A stretch of 64,000 nt of DNA from contig RSEH01000011.1 in assembly GCA_006503475.1 (NCBI GenBank), positions 1 through 64,000 on the forward strand. Reading direction: 5' to 3'. Under the pieces are notes generated by a model. The model made no database searches and was not told where the DNA came from. It worked only from the letters and a program-made list of their open reading frames with translations. Position numbers and translations under genes: made by a program. The DNA comes from Stentor roeselii. Lineage: Eukaryota > Ciliophora > Heterotrichea > Heterotrichida > Stentoridae. This document shows, piece after piece, positions 21,064 through 33,236 of this stretch; position 1 is the first letter of the stretch; every line of letters starts with the position of its first letter.

Positions 21064-21660
21064 ATGCTAATATTTGTATTGGCATCATTTTGTTCCTTCG
21101 AAAAATCAACACAAGTAAGCAAGTTCTTAACTTCCAAGCTGTACCCCTTAATGGACACTCTAAAAATTTCCAAAAGTATCCTTCCCAGTACTTGTCCATT
21201 CCGAATTCCTCTCTCCGAAGACATTTTCAAAAACGGATCAAGTCTAATAAAGCGAGAATCAGTAGCTTCCTTCGAATGTTTAACCTGCAAAAAATTCTTC
21301 CGTTCAACAATACATCTTCAAGAGCACATTTCAAAATTTCATCAATACCCAAAAGGTGAATGTTTTGGTGACTTCTGCGAGTTCCTTCCCTGCGAACTTG
21401 AAAATGACTTAACCGAGTCACGTTGTTTATCAGTGATGTTAACTTGTTTCGCGCCATTGGAAGTAGAAAGTTTTACAAATCTCTGCAAATTTGAAGAGGC
21501 AAGTATTTGGGATGCTAATTTCCAAAGGCCCTGGTTGATAATCCTTTCAATTCTTTTTTCAGTCGGTTGCTTTGTTTACTACCTGATCCTCTGGGCAGAG
21601 ATGGAAGAAATCGGGGTAAGACCAGGGCTTAAGAAAAGAAAAAAAGACAAGATAAATTAA
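21064..21660 (+). CDS. Secretory-pathway membrane protein with a C2H2-type finger
   Basis: The N-terminus MLIFVLASFCSF resembles a signal peptide. Near residues 72-95 there is a classical C2H2 pattern (CLTCKKFFRSTIHLQEHISKFH: C-x2-C-x12-H-x5-H). Several more Cys follow (CFGDFCEFLPCE). One membrane helix lies near the C-terminus (WLIILSILFSVGCFVYYLIL), followed by a short basic cytosolic tail. A zinc finger on the luminal side of a membrane protein is unusual for a transcription factor, so it is probably a structural zinc or disulfide module; I recognise no named family beyond this layout. The stop lies 4 nt from the stop of the convergent K+ channel gene. Confidence 0.65.
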   Translation: MLIFVLASFCSFEKSTQVSKFLTSKLYPLMDTLKISKSILPSTCPFRIPLSEDIFKNGSSLIKRESVASFECLTCKKFFRSTIHLQEHISKFHQYPKGECFGDFCEFLPCELENDLTESRCLSVMLTCFAPLEVESFTNLCKFEEASIWDANFQRPWLIILSILFSVGCFVYYLILWAEMEEIGVRPGLKKRKKDKIN

Positions 21661-21664
21661 CTAG

Positions 21665-23056
21665 TTACTTAAACTCAAACTGGGCAGTACTTGAAGACTG
21701 AAACAAATTAAGACTTTCTGAAATCACCTTTTGTTGACTCATGACTCTATCAATTCCTTCATCAAGAAGTACCTGCTTGGCCTTCATCCTTTCACATCTT
21801 TCTTTCAAGTTAGGAATTTCTTGAATTATTGACTTAGTCGCCAACAGCTTCTCTTCTAACTTATGCTGCAAGTCATACAACATCTCCGCTGATGTGATGT
21901 CCATCAAGGAGTTCAGTTGAGTCTTTCTTTTAAACTTGAAAATCACTTGTTTCAATACCAATGTAGATTTGAACTTCTCAGGTGATATCGTCGGACATCT
22001 CGCTGACCGAAAAGCGGCTTTCAAGACATTTGAAGCTGAAGAAAGCCAGTCTTCTTCTCTTTTTTTCGCTTTTATTGCAAGGTACGCAATGGACTGGTCC
22101 TTGTTAAACTCACTGGCGAGGTTCATCGCGACGACCATGGCGGAAACGAGGATCATTCCAGAAATACAAGCAAGAAGACAAAAGAACCTTCCGAAGTGAG
22201 TGGTCGGGAAGAGGTCTCCATAGCCGACAGTAGTCATTGTGATAACGATCAGCCATTCATTGTTCGTCAACTGGTCCATGCCGCTTACTTTTCCGTCGAA
22301 GCTCTTCTCGGACTGCATTGTGGCGACTCCAAAAAGAACGACGAGTAAGACCATCATAATTCCGATTGTAATAAAAGGCCGATCTTTAAGATCTGACTTG
22401 ACCGCGAAGAAGATGTCGGCTGTTGTTCCATATTTTTTGCAGATCACTGAACTTTTGAATGAAGTCCATTTCGAGTAGTGCTCGTATAACCGAATCACTA
22501 AGTAGCTTCTGAGAAGAGAGATCATCATTATGATGTCTGTTAAGTGGTATGTAAAATTGTCACCTCTCATTGTGCCTTTGTACTCAACATCCACATTTGG
22601 AAGAGATATTATGCTGCAGATTAGGACTTCTGCTATAAGACCTGTGATCAGATGTGAATTGAAACCTTCACTTTCGAGATTAGACTTCTTGATCCGGATT
22701 AGCTTGTCTTTGATGAAGTAGCGACAAAAGATTCCGAAGACTGTTTGATGGTTACTTAGTATTATTGTGAGAACTATGTTGATGTAGCAGAGATTGTTGT
22801 AGGTTTTTGTTATGGTGTACTCAGGGTTCTCGTAGAATAGGATTTGGGTCTAGATGGGATTTACCAAGTAGTACTCGATACTGATGCCTGCCACGCCTAG
22901 TATTGCTGAGATTGAATCTATGATTTTTAACATGCTTCTGTATTTCAGGGTGTTCTTGGTTTTGTCTTCATCTAGTTTTCTTGTTCCTTTTTTCTTCATT
23001 TGGTCAATCACGTCTCGATATAGGGATAGATTTGATGTATCTTTTAGGTCTCCCAT
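21665..23056 (-). CDS. SK-type (small-conductance, Ca2+-activated) potassium channel
   Basis: One 15-nt intron (22850-22864) joins two frames into a 458-residue protein. Hydrophobic segments S1-S6 are visible, with the selectivity filter TVGYGD between S5 and S6 (TMTTVGYGDLFPTTHFGR). S4 lacks the regular Arg ladder of voltage-gated channels. After S6 comes a basic helical region (KAKKREEDW ... KFKRKTQLNSL) at the place of the calmodulin-binding domain of SK channels, then a coiled coil, as in KCNN proteins. It would conduct K+ across the plasma membrane in response to Ca2+-calmodulin, and Ca2+-dependent K+ currents are known in ciliates. The start MGDLKD at 23056 is preferred over an ATG 29 codons upstream that adds an Ile run. 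Stop TAA. Confidence 0.85.
22850..22864 (-). other. 15-nt intron in the SK-channel gene
   Basis: GTAAATCCCATCTAG on the minus strand, phase 0, carrying an in-frame TAG. Removing it joins EYYL to TQILFYENP and restores the frame through S2-S6. Confidence 0.9.
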
Positions 23057-23696
23057 TATAATTATTATTATCAGTGGAATGGAGTTATGATAGAACAAAG
23101 AAGACAATCTTATGTTCGATGGCTTTTTTCTTATGGAAATCATTGGTGAAACAATGTTTTTGATAAAATTCTGATTTACTTCATAAACAATGAAAAATAT
23201 TGAGTTTGTTTCCTGGAAGTAAAATGTTAGTTAAGTGTAGAATAAATTTTTAAGTTTTCAATTATACTGTAAATGATGTTTTTATCATTTTAAGATAAAA
23301 GTTGCAAGAGACTATTCACTGAAAATTAATAAAATAAAGAATTGGTTAGTATTTGTACTATAGGAAGTAATGAATCATTAAGGAGCATGTTGAAATAATG
23401 GCCTAAGAAAGATTTACATTTTTTTATTTTTCGATAACTTAGAGCTATTAATTCACTTTGTTGATCAGAAATTAAGTAAAGTAAGAAATACTTTAATGAT
23501 AACAAGTAAGAATCATAAATATGTTTAAAGGCATTTTATTGTTAAAGAAATGCAAATTAATACTGACCTCTCTACTCTTTCTATTCAAAAAATAATTCTT
23601 TGTGGAAGTTTTAATACTTATAACAATTCAAGCCAGTATTTCATACTGAAAACAAATTCTAATAAAAACTTCAATTCCTAATTAAAACTTCAAATT
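23057..23696. other. Intergenic region upstream of the SK gene and downstream of RUVBL2
   Basis: AT-rich, no gene or RNA seen. It contains the promoter of the K+ channel gene (right side) and the short 3' flank of RUVBL2 on its far side. Confidence 0.55.
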
Positions 23697-25052
<1,356 letters not shown>

Positions 25053-25600
25053 TTATTAGGGTTCTAGAAGTGCGCCAATTGGAGATGTTTCGGGGTTTTG
25101 AGTTTTTGATTTTTTGGGGTTTGAATGGGTTTTTTTAGGATTTTAGGATTCAGGGGTAGTTTAATGAGTATTGTAATATGGTTTATAGATTGTGGGGTGA
25201 ATTGTTGGGGAGTATAAATATTATTGATAAGTGGTTAGTATTCATAGAATTTTAATCAGATGTTTTATTGTTTTTTTTTTGGATTTTTGGAACATTTTAT
25301 TGTTTTCGAATGATAAAAACACAGGGTTTTTGCTTTAGTATAAAATTACAAATACTTCAATTTCCTTTATTATTTAGAGAGGTATTTTATTGTTTGCTTT
25401 ATTAGTATAATAATTTGATAGCTTTAAAATTCTAGCATAAGATATTACAATATAAGAAAGTAATCAAGAAAATAATTTCCCATAACTATCACTAAGAAAA
25501 TGGGAAAAATCTATATCTATAATCGAAAGAAAATGATAAATTATTATACAAGTTTCATTGAATTTAATGAATCATTGACCTTTCATTAGAATTCCAAGCA
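25053..25600. other. Divergent intergenic region between RUVBL2 and the PDE gene
   Basis: No gene seen. The RUVBL2-proximal 200 bases are G-rich and C-poor on + (runs such as TTTTTTGGGGTTTG). The remainder is AT-rich. It holds the promoters of both genes; no element can be named. Confidence 0.55.
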
Positions 25601-27889
25601 ATGATAATTAATAATATTTATGTTCTGGCTAAGGGTTTAACTTTGGGTACCTTAATCTTTATATTACATACTTATGCTCTAAGAAAATGTTTATTACAAT
25701 ATCTTCCTCAGTGTTTCACTTTTTTAAGTATTGTTATAGTAAAAGTTATAATAATGAAAGTGATAGATGAACCTCAAGAAAGCCTCGAACTTGAAGAAGC
25801 GAATCACAAGTTAGACTCTCGAATGACTTTAAAATTCAACAAAGAATCCCTAGAAAAAGACTACAAAAAGGTGATAATGTCAGGAATATCAAAGATAATG
25901 GGTTTAAATTTGTCAGATAGTTATTCAAACTACAACCAGATATACTACGGTGTGTGTTTCATTTACTGTATTTCCTACATTTACAGTTTTGCAGATGACT
26001 TCCTGGAAAAGAATCCCTTCATATTCAGAGCGTCTTTACTTTTATCCCTTGCAGGAATTAACACCATATGCATGATCTCAGCATTCACCTTAAAGCTAAG
26101 TCCCTCCACAGTCTCCTTCCTTTATCAATTTTTCTATACAAGTACTTCCCTCGCAATAATCCTAAATACAGACCAGGTAGTCGGGTCAATCTTCGGCATT
26201 CACATGAATTCAAAATTCAACTCAATCCTTGGTCTACTTCCATTGATTTACGCTTCAAAATTTACAATATTTAAAGATTTTTTAAAGTTTTTCATTGGAA
26301 ACCTGTCAATTATTTTTTTTTACTTGATGATCAGCTATATTTTGAAACCATCGTCCAATACTTTCATAGAAGCGTTATTTTTACTTCTGGCGACCTTGAG
26401 TGAAACTTTAAAATTTTACACTACTGAGAAACAAGCAAGGAAAAAGTTTTTAATGATGCGACAACTGATAGATCCGATGCAACATTTCAATAAATACGAC
26501 TCGCCCAAGACAAACATCGAGCAGATATCAAAAACCGTGAAAGAAACAGCAGAAATCATAAAATCAATCTCAGGAAAAAACCTTGAAAGTATCATTTCAA
26601 TGCAACAAGTTATGGATAACCTTGGTTTCATCACAAGATTAATCGGGTCTAGAAGCAGTGTTTATTCTTTTAACATTGAAAATCTCGGTGAAAGTATCGA
26701 CGATGAAGACAAAGTTTTCATTAAAGAAGTCTGCTCAAATCCGAATGAAAGTCCAAGAATTTCTTCAGGAAAAATCCAACTTGCCAAGTCTTCTGACGTC
26801 CTGGCAGACAACGAAACAGCTGAACTGATAGTTTTATTGAAAAGAATAGGCAAAGAATGGAACTTCGACACTTTTTTCCTGACAGAGTTAACAAAAAACA
26901 CTCCTCTTTACAGTGTCGGGCAGTTCTGCATGAAAAGGTTCCACTTCGACAGTACATTTAAAGTACCCGAGTCCATAAGTTCCAATTTTTTCCAGTCATT
27001 AGAATCTTTATACAAGCCAAACCCTTACCACAACTCTTCCCACGCTGCAGACGTAGTCTGCAGCTTTTTATTTTTCGTGCAGCAGTCAATTCTCTCAGAG
27101 ACCATTTTAGATTTCGAGTTATTTTCAGTAGTTCTGGCATGTGCAGCACATGACGTTGGCCATCCAGGTGTAACAAACCGTTTCTTGATAAACAGTAAGG
27201 ACGAGTTATCACTTTTATGTAAGAACTAATCAGATAACGATGTTTCAGTCCTTGAAATGATGCACTGTTCAGCACTTTTCACTCTTGCCCGGAAGTCCGA
27301 ATCTAACATTTTCGAGCAGGTCTCTGCTGATCAAGGCTCAAACATCAGGTCGCTTATAATCGACCTGATCCTTTCAACAGACATGGCAAAACATTTCGAC
27401 CTCGTCGGAAAGTTCAAAGCGAAAATAATGAGTCTTAACTCGGTTGACTTTTCTTGTCAAGAAAGCAGACTCGAGGTGCTCAAGATCACCATGAAAGCCT
27501 CTGACGTCGCACATGCCGCGAAGACTGGAATTTTGCATAAGCGGTGGAGTCAGCTTATTATTTTAGAGTTCTTCAACCAGGGCGAGCTGGAAAAGCAAAA
27601 AGCTCTTCCGGTGTCGATGTATTGTGACAGGGCAAAGACGGATGTGTCAAAGTCTCAAATCGGCTTTATCAAAAATATTGTTCTTCCCATTTATGACTGT
27701 TTAAATGCGAGTCTTAATTGTGTGGCTGTTCGGGACTTCTGCTTGAATCAACTTGAAGTTAATATCGTGTCGTGGGAACTGCCGAATGACAAGAAGCGAG
27801 GAAAGACTCACTTCGAGAAGCCGAGAAGAGAAAAAGAACGAAATGAACTGACCTTGAAGTCGAATGGGAATCATCAGTGGCTGGAATAA
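25601..27889 (+). CDS. Membrane-bound cyclic-nucleotide phosphodiesterase (class I PDE)
   Basis: A 15-nt intron at 27220-27234 joins two frames into about 757 residues. The N-terminal ~280 residues contain about six hydrophobic segments (after residue ~115), then a linker. The C-terminal catalytic domain has the class I HD-type metal sites: YHNSSHAADV, then AAHDVGHPG, and MKASDVAHAAK. The segment YNDVSVLEMMH, restored by splicing, matches the family's YNDRSVLENHH. It would hydrolyse cAMP and/or cGMP. The substrate cannot be told from sequence alone. Membrane-anchored PDEs occur in ciliates and kinetoplastids. The ATG at 25754 (MKVIDEPQ) is an alternative start that would drop a hydrophobic N-terminus. 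Stop TAA, 3 nt from the convergent neighbour. Confidence 0.88.
27220..27234 (+). other. 15-nt intron in the PDE gene
   Basis: GTAAGAACTAATCAG carries an in-frame TAA. Its removal gives SLLYNDVSVLE, restoring a signature of class I PDEs. Confidence 0.95.
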
Positions 27890-27892
27890 GGA

Positions 27893-28513
27893 TTAATTTA
27901 TATGCTTGGTGCATGCTCGGAGCTCGTTTATCAGCTTTTTTATTTGAACCCTTGTGTAATAACAGTCGTTTTCTTTTTTTTTTCTCATTAGGACTGGATT
28001 CGGCCTTTTTGTTAACTTCTGAACAAGGCTGACAACTTGAGTCATTTGGCTTTGGATCCCTTCAGCTCCTTTTATGACCTGAGCAATACTTTTCTTTGAG
28101 TTGGTCTTTTCTATTTCGCAGGTTTTGATGAAATCGTTGATTTCGCTCAGTTGTTTTGCACTTCTTTGCAGTGTGCTTGAGTCACTTATGGACTTGAAAT
28201 TTAGACTTTTTAGACTTTGACTGTTCATGCTGATTTCTTTTATCCTGGAACAAAGAGTTGTCACGTCTGGGAAGTCTAATGGCTTGTCTGTGAAAATCGG
28301 CTCGATTATAAAGGATGACCGGACATTTCTTAGAGGAGGAAGAGGGTTCGGACTGAATGTTTTTGATGGTCCTGGACTGGGTTTTTCGTCTTTTTTTAGT
28401 GATGCTACTTCGCTTTTTGCCTTGCTTTTCACATTTGTGAGCATCGGCCAGATCTTGATGCGATTTTGAATCGCTTTCCCAGCCTCATGTCTATAGCTAG
28501 TTCCAACATTCAT
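27893..28513 (-). CDS. Hypothetical protein (206 aa), basic head and coiled-coil tail
   Basis: No family is recognised. Residues 1-80 are basic and Pro/Ser-rich (KPSPGPSKTFSPNPLPPLRN) and probably disordered. From about 90 the sequence is helical, with Ser/Lys-rich heptads (LCSRIKEISMNSQSLKSL; SAKQLSEINDFIKTCEIEK) ending in a basic tail with two Cys. Its start lies 39 nt from the divergent gene at 28553 and its stop 3 nt from the PDE stop. A second ATG at residue 24 is possible as the start. Stop TAA. Confidence 0.6.
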   Translation of the reverse strand: MNVGTSYRHEAGKAIQNRIKIWPMLTNVKSKAKSEVASLKKDEKPSPGPSKTFSPNPLPPLRNVRSSFIIEPIFTDKPLDFPDVTTLCSRIKEISMNSQSLKSLNFKSISDSSTLQRSAKQLSEINDFIKTCEIEKTNSKKSIAQVIKGAEGIQSQMTQVVSLVQKLTKRPNPVLMRKKKENDCYYTRVQIKKLINELRACTKHIN

Positions 28514-28552
28514 AATATAAAGCTAATAATAAATAATCCTAAAACTTTTCAA
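28514..28552. promoter_or_regulatory. 39-nt shared divergent promoter region
   Basis: AT-rich segment (aatataaagctaataataaa and following) between the ATGs of two head-to-head genes. It contains TATAAA- and AATAAA-like strings. Any core promoter for both must be here or inside the coding regions. Confidence 0.4.
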
Positions 28553-30412
28553 ATGTTTGACTCAAACTCATCAGTTTCAGATGCCTACACTTTTGAACAG
28601 TCTGACGAGAAGTCTGACAAGTTCGAAAAGCCTTTCAGGCGACTAGCTCAGCTTCAAAGGTCTCACATAGTCGATGACCTCGACCTGCTTGAATTCAAAA
28701 AGTTTACAATTGCTCCTTTTTCTAATGATCGTCCTTTGCATCTGAAGCAGTCTCATTCAACCAACTTCATAAAAAAGAACATAGAAAAAAGTGACTACAT
28801 TGCGAAAAAACTCGCTGAAACTAACTCGGAACAAACAGAACAAGCTGAAAGAATCCAGTTTTCAATTGAAAACTTTACAAGTGGCTCTTCATCTGCTCTT
28901 AATGTCGAAGACCGCTTCTATAAAAAGGCAGAAAAATCGAAAGTAAAAATCGAACAACTTAAAGGAAAACTCGCAAATGAAGAAGTGGAAAGTTGCACTT
29001 TCAAACCGAAAACTAATATCAAAGAAAATCTGAAAACCATCAAAATGTCTGAATTTATTCGAAAAAACGATGAAATCGTGCAGAAAAAAAGAAAAAAACT
29101 TCAAGAAGCTATTGAAAAAGCGAAAAATGATGAAAAAATCAAAGCTGAGCAAGATCCCAACGTGACTTTAAGACCGAAACTTTGTGAAAAGTCGAAAGAA
29201 ATCCTGGCTAATAAGCCTTATTCGAGCACTCCTGCTTTTCAAAGGCTTTATCAGCTAAAAAACCAAACAAAAAAAGTCGAAGTGAAAGATGATGAAAGTG
29301 AAGAAATTCCTGAAGTGGTTTATTTTAAACCTCAAATCAACAAAAAATCGCAAAATATAAAAAGAGATCAACCAACATGTCTCATGCTTTACCAACAAGC
29401 AAATCACAAGAAAAGTATTTCAGAAACTCCGAAAATCAACCCAAAGTTATTCAGTGAAAACTCCGAAAAAATTCTAATAAACAAGTTCTGCAAAGAATTT
29501 AATGAAAAAATAGAAATTTTCGAAGGTAACCCAATAAACTACTCCGAGTTCAACAAAACTTTAGAAGAACTCGGCTTTGTTGAGGCTGATAACGAGTCAG
29601 AAAAACAAATTTCCTTAGAATTCTGGAATTTTTTCAAGAAAACTGAAGAAATCCTCGAACTAGACTCGCTTTTCACAGGTCTTCTGATAGTTCAAGGCCT
29701 TGTAACTTCAGATACTCCTGAAATCTTCATCTCTGAAGACTACCAACCAGTTCAAAAGACCTTCGAACATCTCTACATAAACCGAAAAACTCAAGAATTA
29801 TCCAAAAAGTCTCAAAAATTCGCTTATAAAGACAGTAACTGCACATTCAACCCTGAAATAATTCCAAACTCGCAAACCTTAGCAGAAAAATGGAGAACTG
29901 CCCATAGAAGTGCTGTGAAAATAGAAGACATGCTAGCTGAAGAAGACAAAAACAAACAAGAAAAAATCCAGAAGCTGAAAGAACAGGTTCTTGCAGAGGA
30001 GGTCAAAGAATGCACCTTCGCACCAAAGACTGAATCGATGCCTGACATTTATGAAAAAACTGAAAATGACTACACAAAACTCATGTCTTCTTCTAAAACC
30101 TTTCACAAGGGAAATGCTTTGCATAATTATTATTCTCTCCACAAGGTGAAAAAGGAAACTACTGTCAAAACAATGAAAGAAGAACTGAATAACAAGGTGT
30201 TACAAGAATGCACTTTTGTACCAACTATTAAAAGTTCTGATGGGGGCAATATTGAAAGTTTCTTGGAAAGAATGAAAGAAAGAAACGTGAAAAAGGACCA
30301 TAAATGTGAAGGAGAAGCTTATTTCAAGTTCGACAAAAGCAAAAGGTTTAAATCTTTCAGTGTTTTTGACCCTCCCGTGCAAACCAAGCAAGTAAGTAGA
30401 AAAGGAAAGTAG
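28553..30412 (+). CDS. Charged repeat protein with recurring CTF-x-P motifs
   Basis: The 619-residue hydrophilic protein is rich in Lys/Glu and has at least five or six copies of a short motif of the form (E)CTF-x-P-x-(I/T): CTFKPKTN, TLRPKL, VYFKPQIN, CTFNPEII, CTFAPKTE and CTFVPTIK. They are spaced about 60-130 residues apart and preceded by charged helices (for example KEEVLAEEVKE-type stretches). Such CTFxP repeats occur in ciliate and flagellate proteins of unknown role; I can assign no function. No membrane segment is seen. The first true ATG that does not overlap the divergent neighbour is 28553. Stop TAG, only 9 nt before the next gene on the same strand. Confidence 0.65.
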   Translation: MFDSNSSVSDAYTFEQSDEKSDKFEKPFRRLAQLQRSHIVDDLDLLEFKKFTIAPFSNDRPLHLKQSHSTNFIKKNIEKSDYIAKKLAETNSEQTEQAERIQFSIENFTSGSSSALNVEDRFYKKAEKSKVKIEQLKGKLANEEVESCTFKPKTNIKENLKTIKMSEFIRKNDEIVQKKRKKLQEAIEKAKNDEKIKAEQDPNVTLRPKLCEKSKEILANKPYSSTPAFQRLYQLKNQTKKVEVKDDESEEIPEVVYFKPQINKKSQNIKRDQPTCLMLYQQANHKKSISETPKINPKLFSENSEKILINKFCKEFNEKIEIFEGNPINYSEFNKTLEELGFVEADNESEKQISLEFWNFFKKTEEILELDSLFTGLLIVQGLVTSDTPEIFISEDYQPVQKTFEHLYINRKTQELSKKSQKFAYKDSNCTFNPEIIPNSQTLAEKWRTAHRSAVKIEDMLAEEDKNKQEKIQKLKEQVLAEEVKECTFAPKTESMPDIYEKTENDYTKLMSSSKTFHKGNALHNYYSLHKVKKETTVKTMKEELNNKVLQECTFVPTIKSSDGGNIESFLERMKERNVKKDHKCEGEAYFKFDKSKRFKSFSVFDPPVQTKQVSRKGK

Positions 30413-30421
30413 TTAGGACTT

Positions 30422-30814
30422 ATGATCCATATAAATATGAATCTTGTTAACAATTTCATGATTTGTGAGAAGTGCAAACTTGAATTCGACAGGATTAACT
30501 TCCCGATCACCATTCCCTGTGGACACAACCTGTGCAAAAGATGTGTCTCATCAGTGAACACTCATGGATACGTCTGTGAGATCGATTCGATGCATCAAGA
30601 AATCAAAAACAACCCAAGCATCGAGTACCTCAACCTTCTTGAAGCAGTCAAAGCACTTCCTGAGCTTTACAAGCCTTTAAAATTTACAGAATCTTCAAAA
30701 CCTTTCATTCAAAAGACATTCAGCTTGAAACCTTTAAAAAATACCAGGCCTGTTTGCAAGTTTTACTTGAAAGGATGCTGCAGATATGGGTATAACTGTT
30801 GGAATCTTCATTGA
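30422..30814 (+). CDS. Small RING plus CCCH zinc-finger protein
   Basis: In 130 residues there are two zinc modules. The first is RING-like (CEKCKLEFD ... PCGHNLCKRCV ... YVCEID), a C3HC-type start like that of E3 ubiquitin ligases, although the last Cys pair is incomplete. At the extreme C-terminus is a CCCH finger, CKFYLKGCCRYGYNCWNLH, whose final His is the last residue before the TGA stop. That placement supports TGA as a true stop. The combination recalls makorin-type RNA-binding E3 ligases in miniature. The alternative start at residue 6 (30437) is equally good. Spacing of 9 nt upstream and 81 nt downstream places it in a tandem trio with its neighbours. Confidence 0.65.
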   Translation: MIHINMNLVNNFMICEKCKLEFDRINFPITIPCGHNLCKRCVSSVNTHGYVCEIDSMHQEIKNNPSIEYLNLLEAVKALPELYKPLKFTESSKPFIQKTFSLKPLKNTRPVCKFYLKGCCRYGYNCWNLH

Positions 30815-30895
30815 AACTTTTTTAATAAATCCTTTTATCTAAAAATTGAGTATTAATTAACCTTCTTCAAATAATTTCTTCATATTTCTTAAAGA

Positions 30896-33235
30896 ATGGA
30901 ATTCTTACCGCTGACCACCTTCCAACACCCGAACATTCCGATAAAGCTGAAAATTCGAAGGCAAAATAATGTAAGTTTTACTCAGCAAGTCCGGATGACT
31001 AAGTCTCTTTACGTTCCTCAAGAAGAGTGCATTTATGTCGGCCTTAGCAACGGCGAAATCCATCAATGGAAAAAAAGAATGCCGGATAAAGTAAGGAAAA
31101 AATAGGAACTTTCACAGAAGGACTGTGAACTTGCTAACTTTTCTGATAAAAACTCTCATAAAGGTGATATTACCTGCTTGATATATGAAGATAACTTGCA
31201 AAAAGGAATGATTCTTTCAGGGTCAGCTGATTCTAGGATAAAAATCTGGGTTAATCTGCAAGATAAGGTAAAAAATTATGTCTGTTGTCAGACTCTTGTA
31301 GATCATAACGGAACTATTCTGGCTTTAGCTGTTTCTAGTCAAAATGACGTGATTGCTTCAAGTTCGACTGATTGCACAATCAAGATTTGGACTAGACAAG
31401 AAGGACGTGATTTACTTTTATATCCTTTCTACGAATGTACTCATAACTTAAACGACCACTGTAACCTAAAAATCCATGGAACTCCTTCCAAAGGCGTCTG
31501 GGTCACTGCTCTTGCCTGTAAAGAAGGTGATGGCCTGCGGTTTTTAGCAGGGGATTCCAAAGGACATATAAATATCTACAAAAAAGACGACCATAGCAGT
31601 TTTCGCAGTCCTAGTTTTTCACTTGAAAAAACTGGAGGCGACTACCACAACTTAATTATCAACCAACTCCTTCTGGTCCCTCAAGAAAACTTCTTGTTTT
31701 CTATCAGCTTTGACCAGTACTTTAAAGGTCTCGACGCGACGAACGGAAATGAATTTGTGTCAGTCAGGAACTTGAACCGTTGTTACTTCACTTCACTTAT
31801 CTGGGACTACTCAACTCATGAACTCATTGCAGGAGATGAAAAAGGATTCATTGGAGTCTGGAATGTTTATAATGAAAGACCTTTGTTTTGGGGAAAACTC
31901 TTCAAAGAAGACATGAAAATTCTTTGCTTGTTTCTGAGGACGAATAAAAGAGAACTTATTGTTACTACTGAAACTCTTGTGGAAATCTTTCAAATCAAAA
32001 GAGGACAGTCTTCTCATGATATTCAAGGACATGAAGGTGCTATTTTAGCTGTTCACGCACAAGAAGCCAATGACATTCCAAAGTTGCACTCGAATAATAA
32101 GCCCAGGTTCATAACTTGCTCACTTGACAACACGATAAAAGTCTGGGATTTCAGTGATTTTTCTATAACGACTTCAATGAACGGACCTGCTGAATCAGAA
32201 ATAAGTTGCATGTGTTATTTACAAACTTCTAATTTAATTGCCACTGGACATGAAGACGGTTCAGTGATGTTATGGAACGCTGAGATCCAAAACAGCGAAA
32301 AGTTAAAATGCGATAAAAGTGACGGACACTCAAACACGGTAACTGCCGTGACTCAAGCTTTATACAAAAAGAACATCGAGTATTTAATTTCCGTAGGTTA
32401 CGATGTACGCATCTGTATCTGGGAAATAACAGAAAGAAACTCGGCATACAAGCAAGCATCAGAGCGTTCAGCAGGTATAACAGCAGTGCCTTCCCTCCGA
32501 AACTACGTCCAACTTCGTCCAACAACAGCAGGCAACGAGTTGCTTTGTGTGACGTACGACCCAGACCGAGACAATATAATAACAGGTTCTTACTCAGGGT
32601 CAATAATTCTAATAAACATTCAAAACACTGACCAGCAGAAGCTACTTACAGGACATCAGGACTCAGTGATTTCTCTTGCATTGGAAAAAAACTTGCTTTA
32701 TTCAGGGTCAGATGATAAAACTATTCGTATTTGGGACATGTTCTTTTATCAAGGTCTTCATGTTCTGGATCATGGACACTCTTGTCCCATTAAACATCTG
32801 ATGTTCATTGAACAAAGAGATAAAAGTGGAGATAGAAGTCTTGATGCTGGACATCTTGTCAGTTGTGGACATGATGGGCAGGTCATTTTGTGGAATACTC
32901 GAAATTTTTCTATTGCGAAACGCATTCAAAGGACCAACCAACTCAATTGCATCGGGTTTCTACCTGAACAAAATGTGATACTTTTAGGAACTGAACAATG
33001 CACGATTATCACTGTTCCTATTGAACCTGCTCTGGGAAATCCCCAGGGAAAAGACTCGACTGTTAATAGGGCTGAAGTGCATATGGAAAAAAAAATTAAA
33101 ATGAAAAGAGGGGAACCTGTCGAGTTCAATGATGACACTCGGTCTATCAACAGTGAAGATATTCGTGAAGAATATCCTGATCCCGCTGAAGAACTACTTC
33201 AGCAGATTTATCATAGAAATAAAAATAAAAAGTAG
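30896..33235 (+). CDS. WD40-repeat protein (about 774 aa)
   Basis: Removing a 15-nt intron (31091-31105) joins MEFLPLTTF...MPDK to ELSQKDCELANFSDK, giving one protein with roughly twelve WD40 repeats, enough for two beta-propellers. Clear blades include ILSGSADSRIKIWV, IASSSTDCTIKIWTR, FITCSLDNTIKVWDFSD, YSGSDDKTIRIWDMF and VSCGHDGQVILWNTR. The C-terminus is charged and disordered. WD40 proteins act as scaffolds and I cannot place this one in a named orthologous group. The stop TAG is 1 nt from the stop of the convergent membrane-protein gene. Confidence 0.8.
31091..31105 (+). other. 15-nt intron in the WD40 gene
   Basis: GTAAGGAAAAAATAG, phase 0, contains the in-frame TAG that otherwise ends the first exon frame. 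Confidence 0.9.
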
Positions 33236-33236
33236 A

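Noticed and set aside
28466-28552. Upstream extension of the CTF-x-P gene
   Set aside because: It begins without ATG and overlaps the start of the divergent gene. 28553 is the first ATG clear of that gene.
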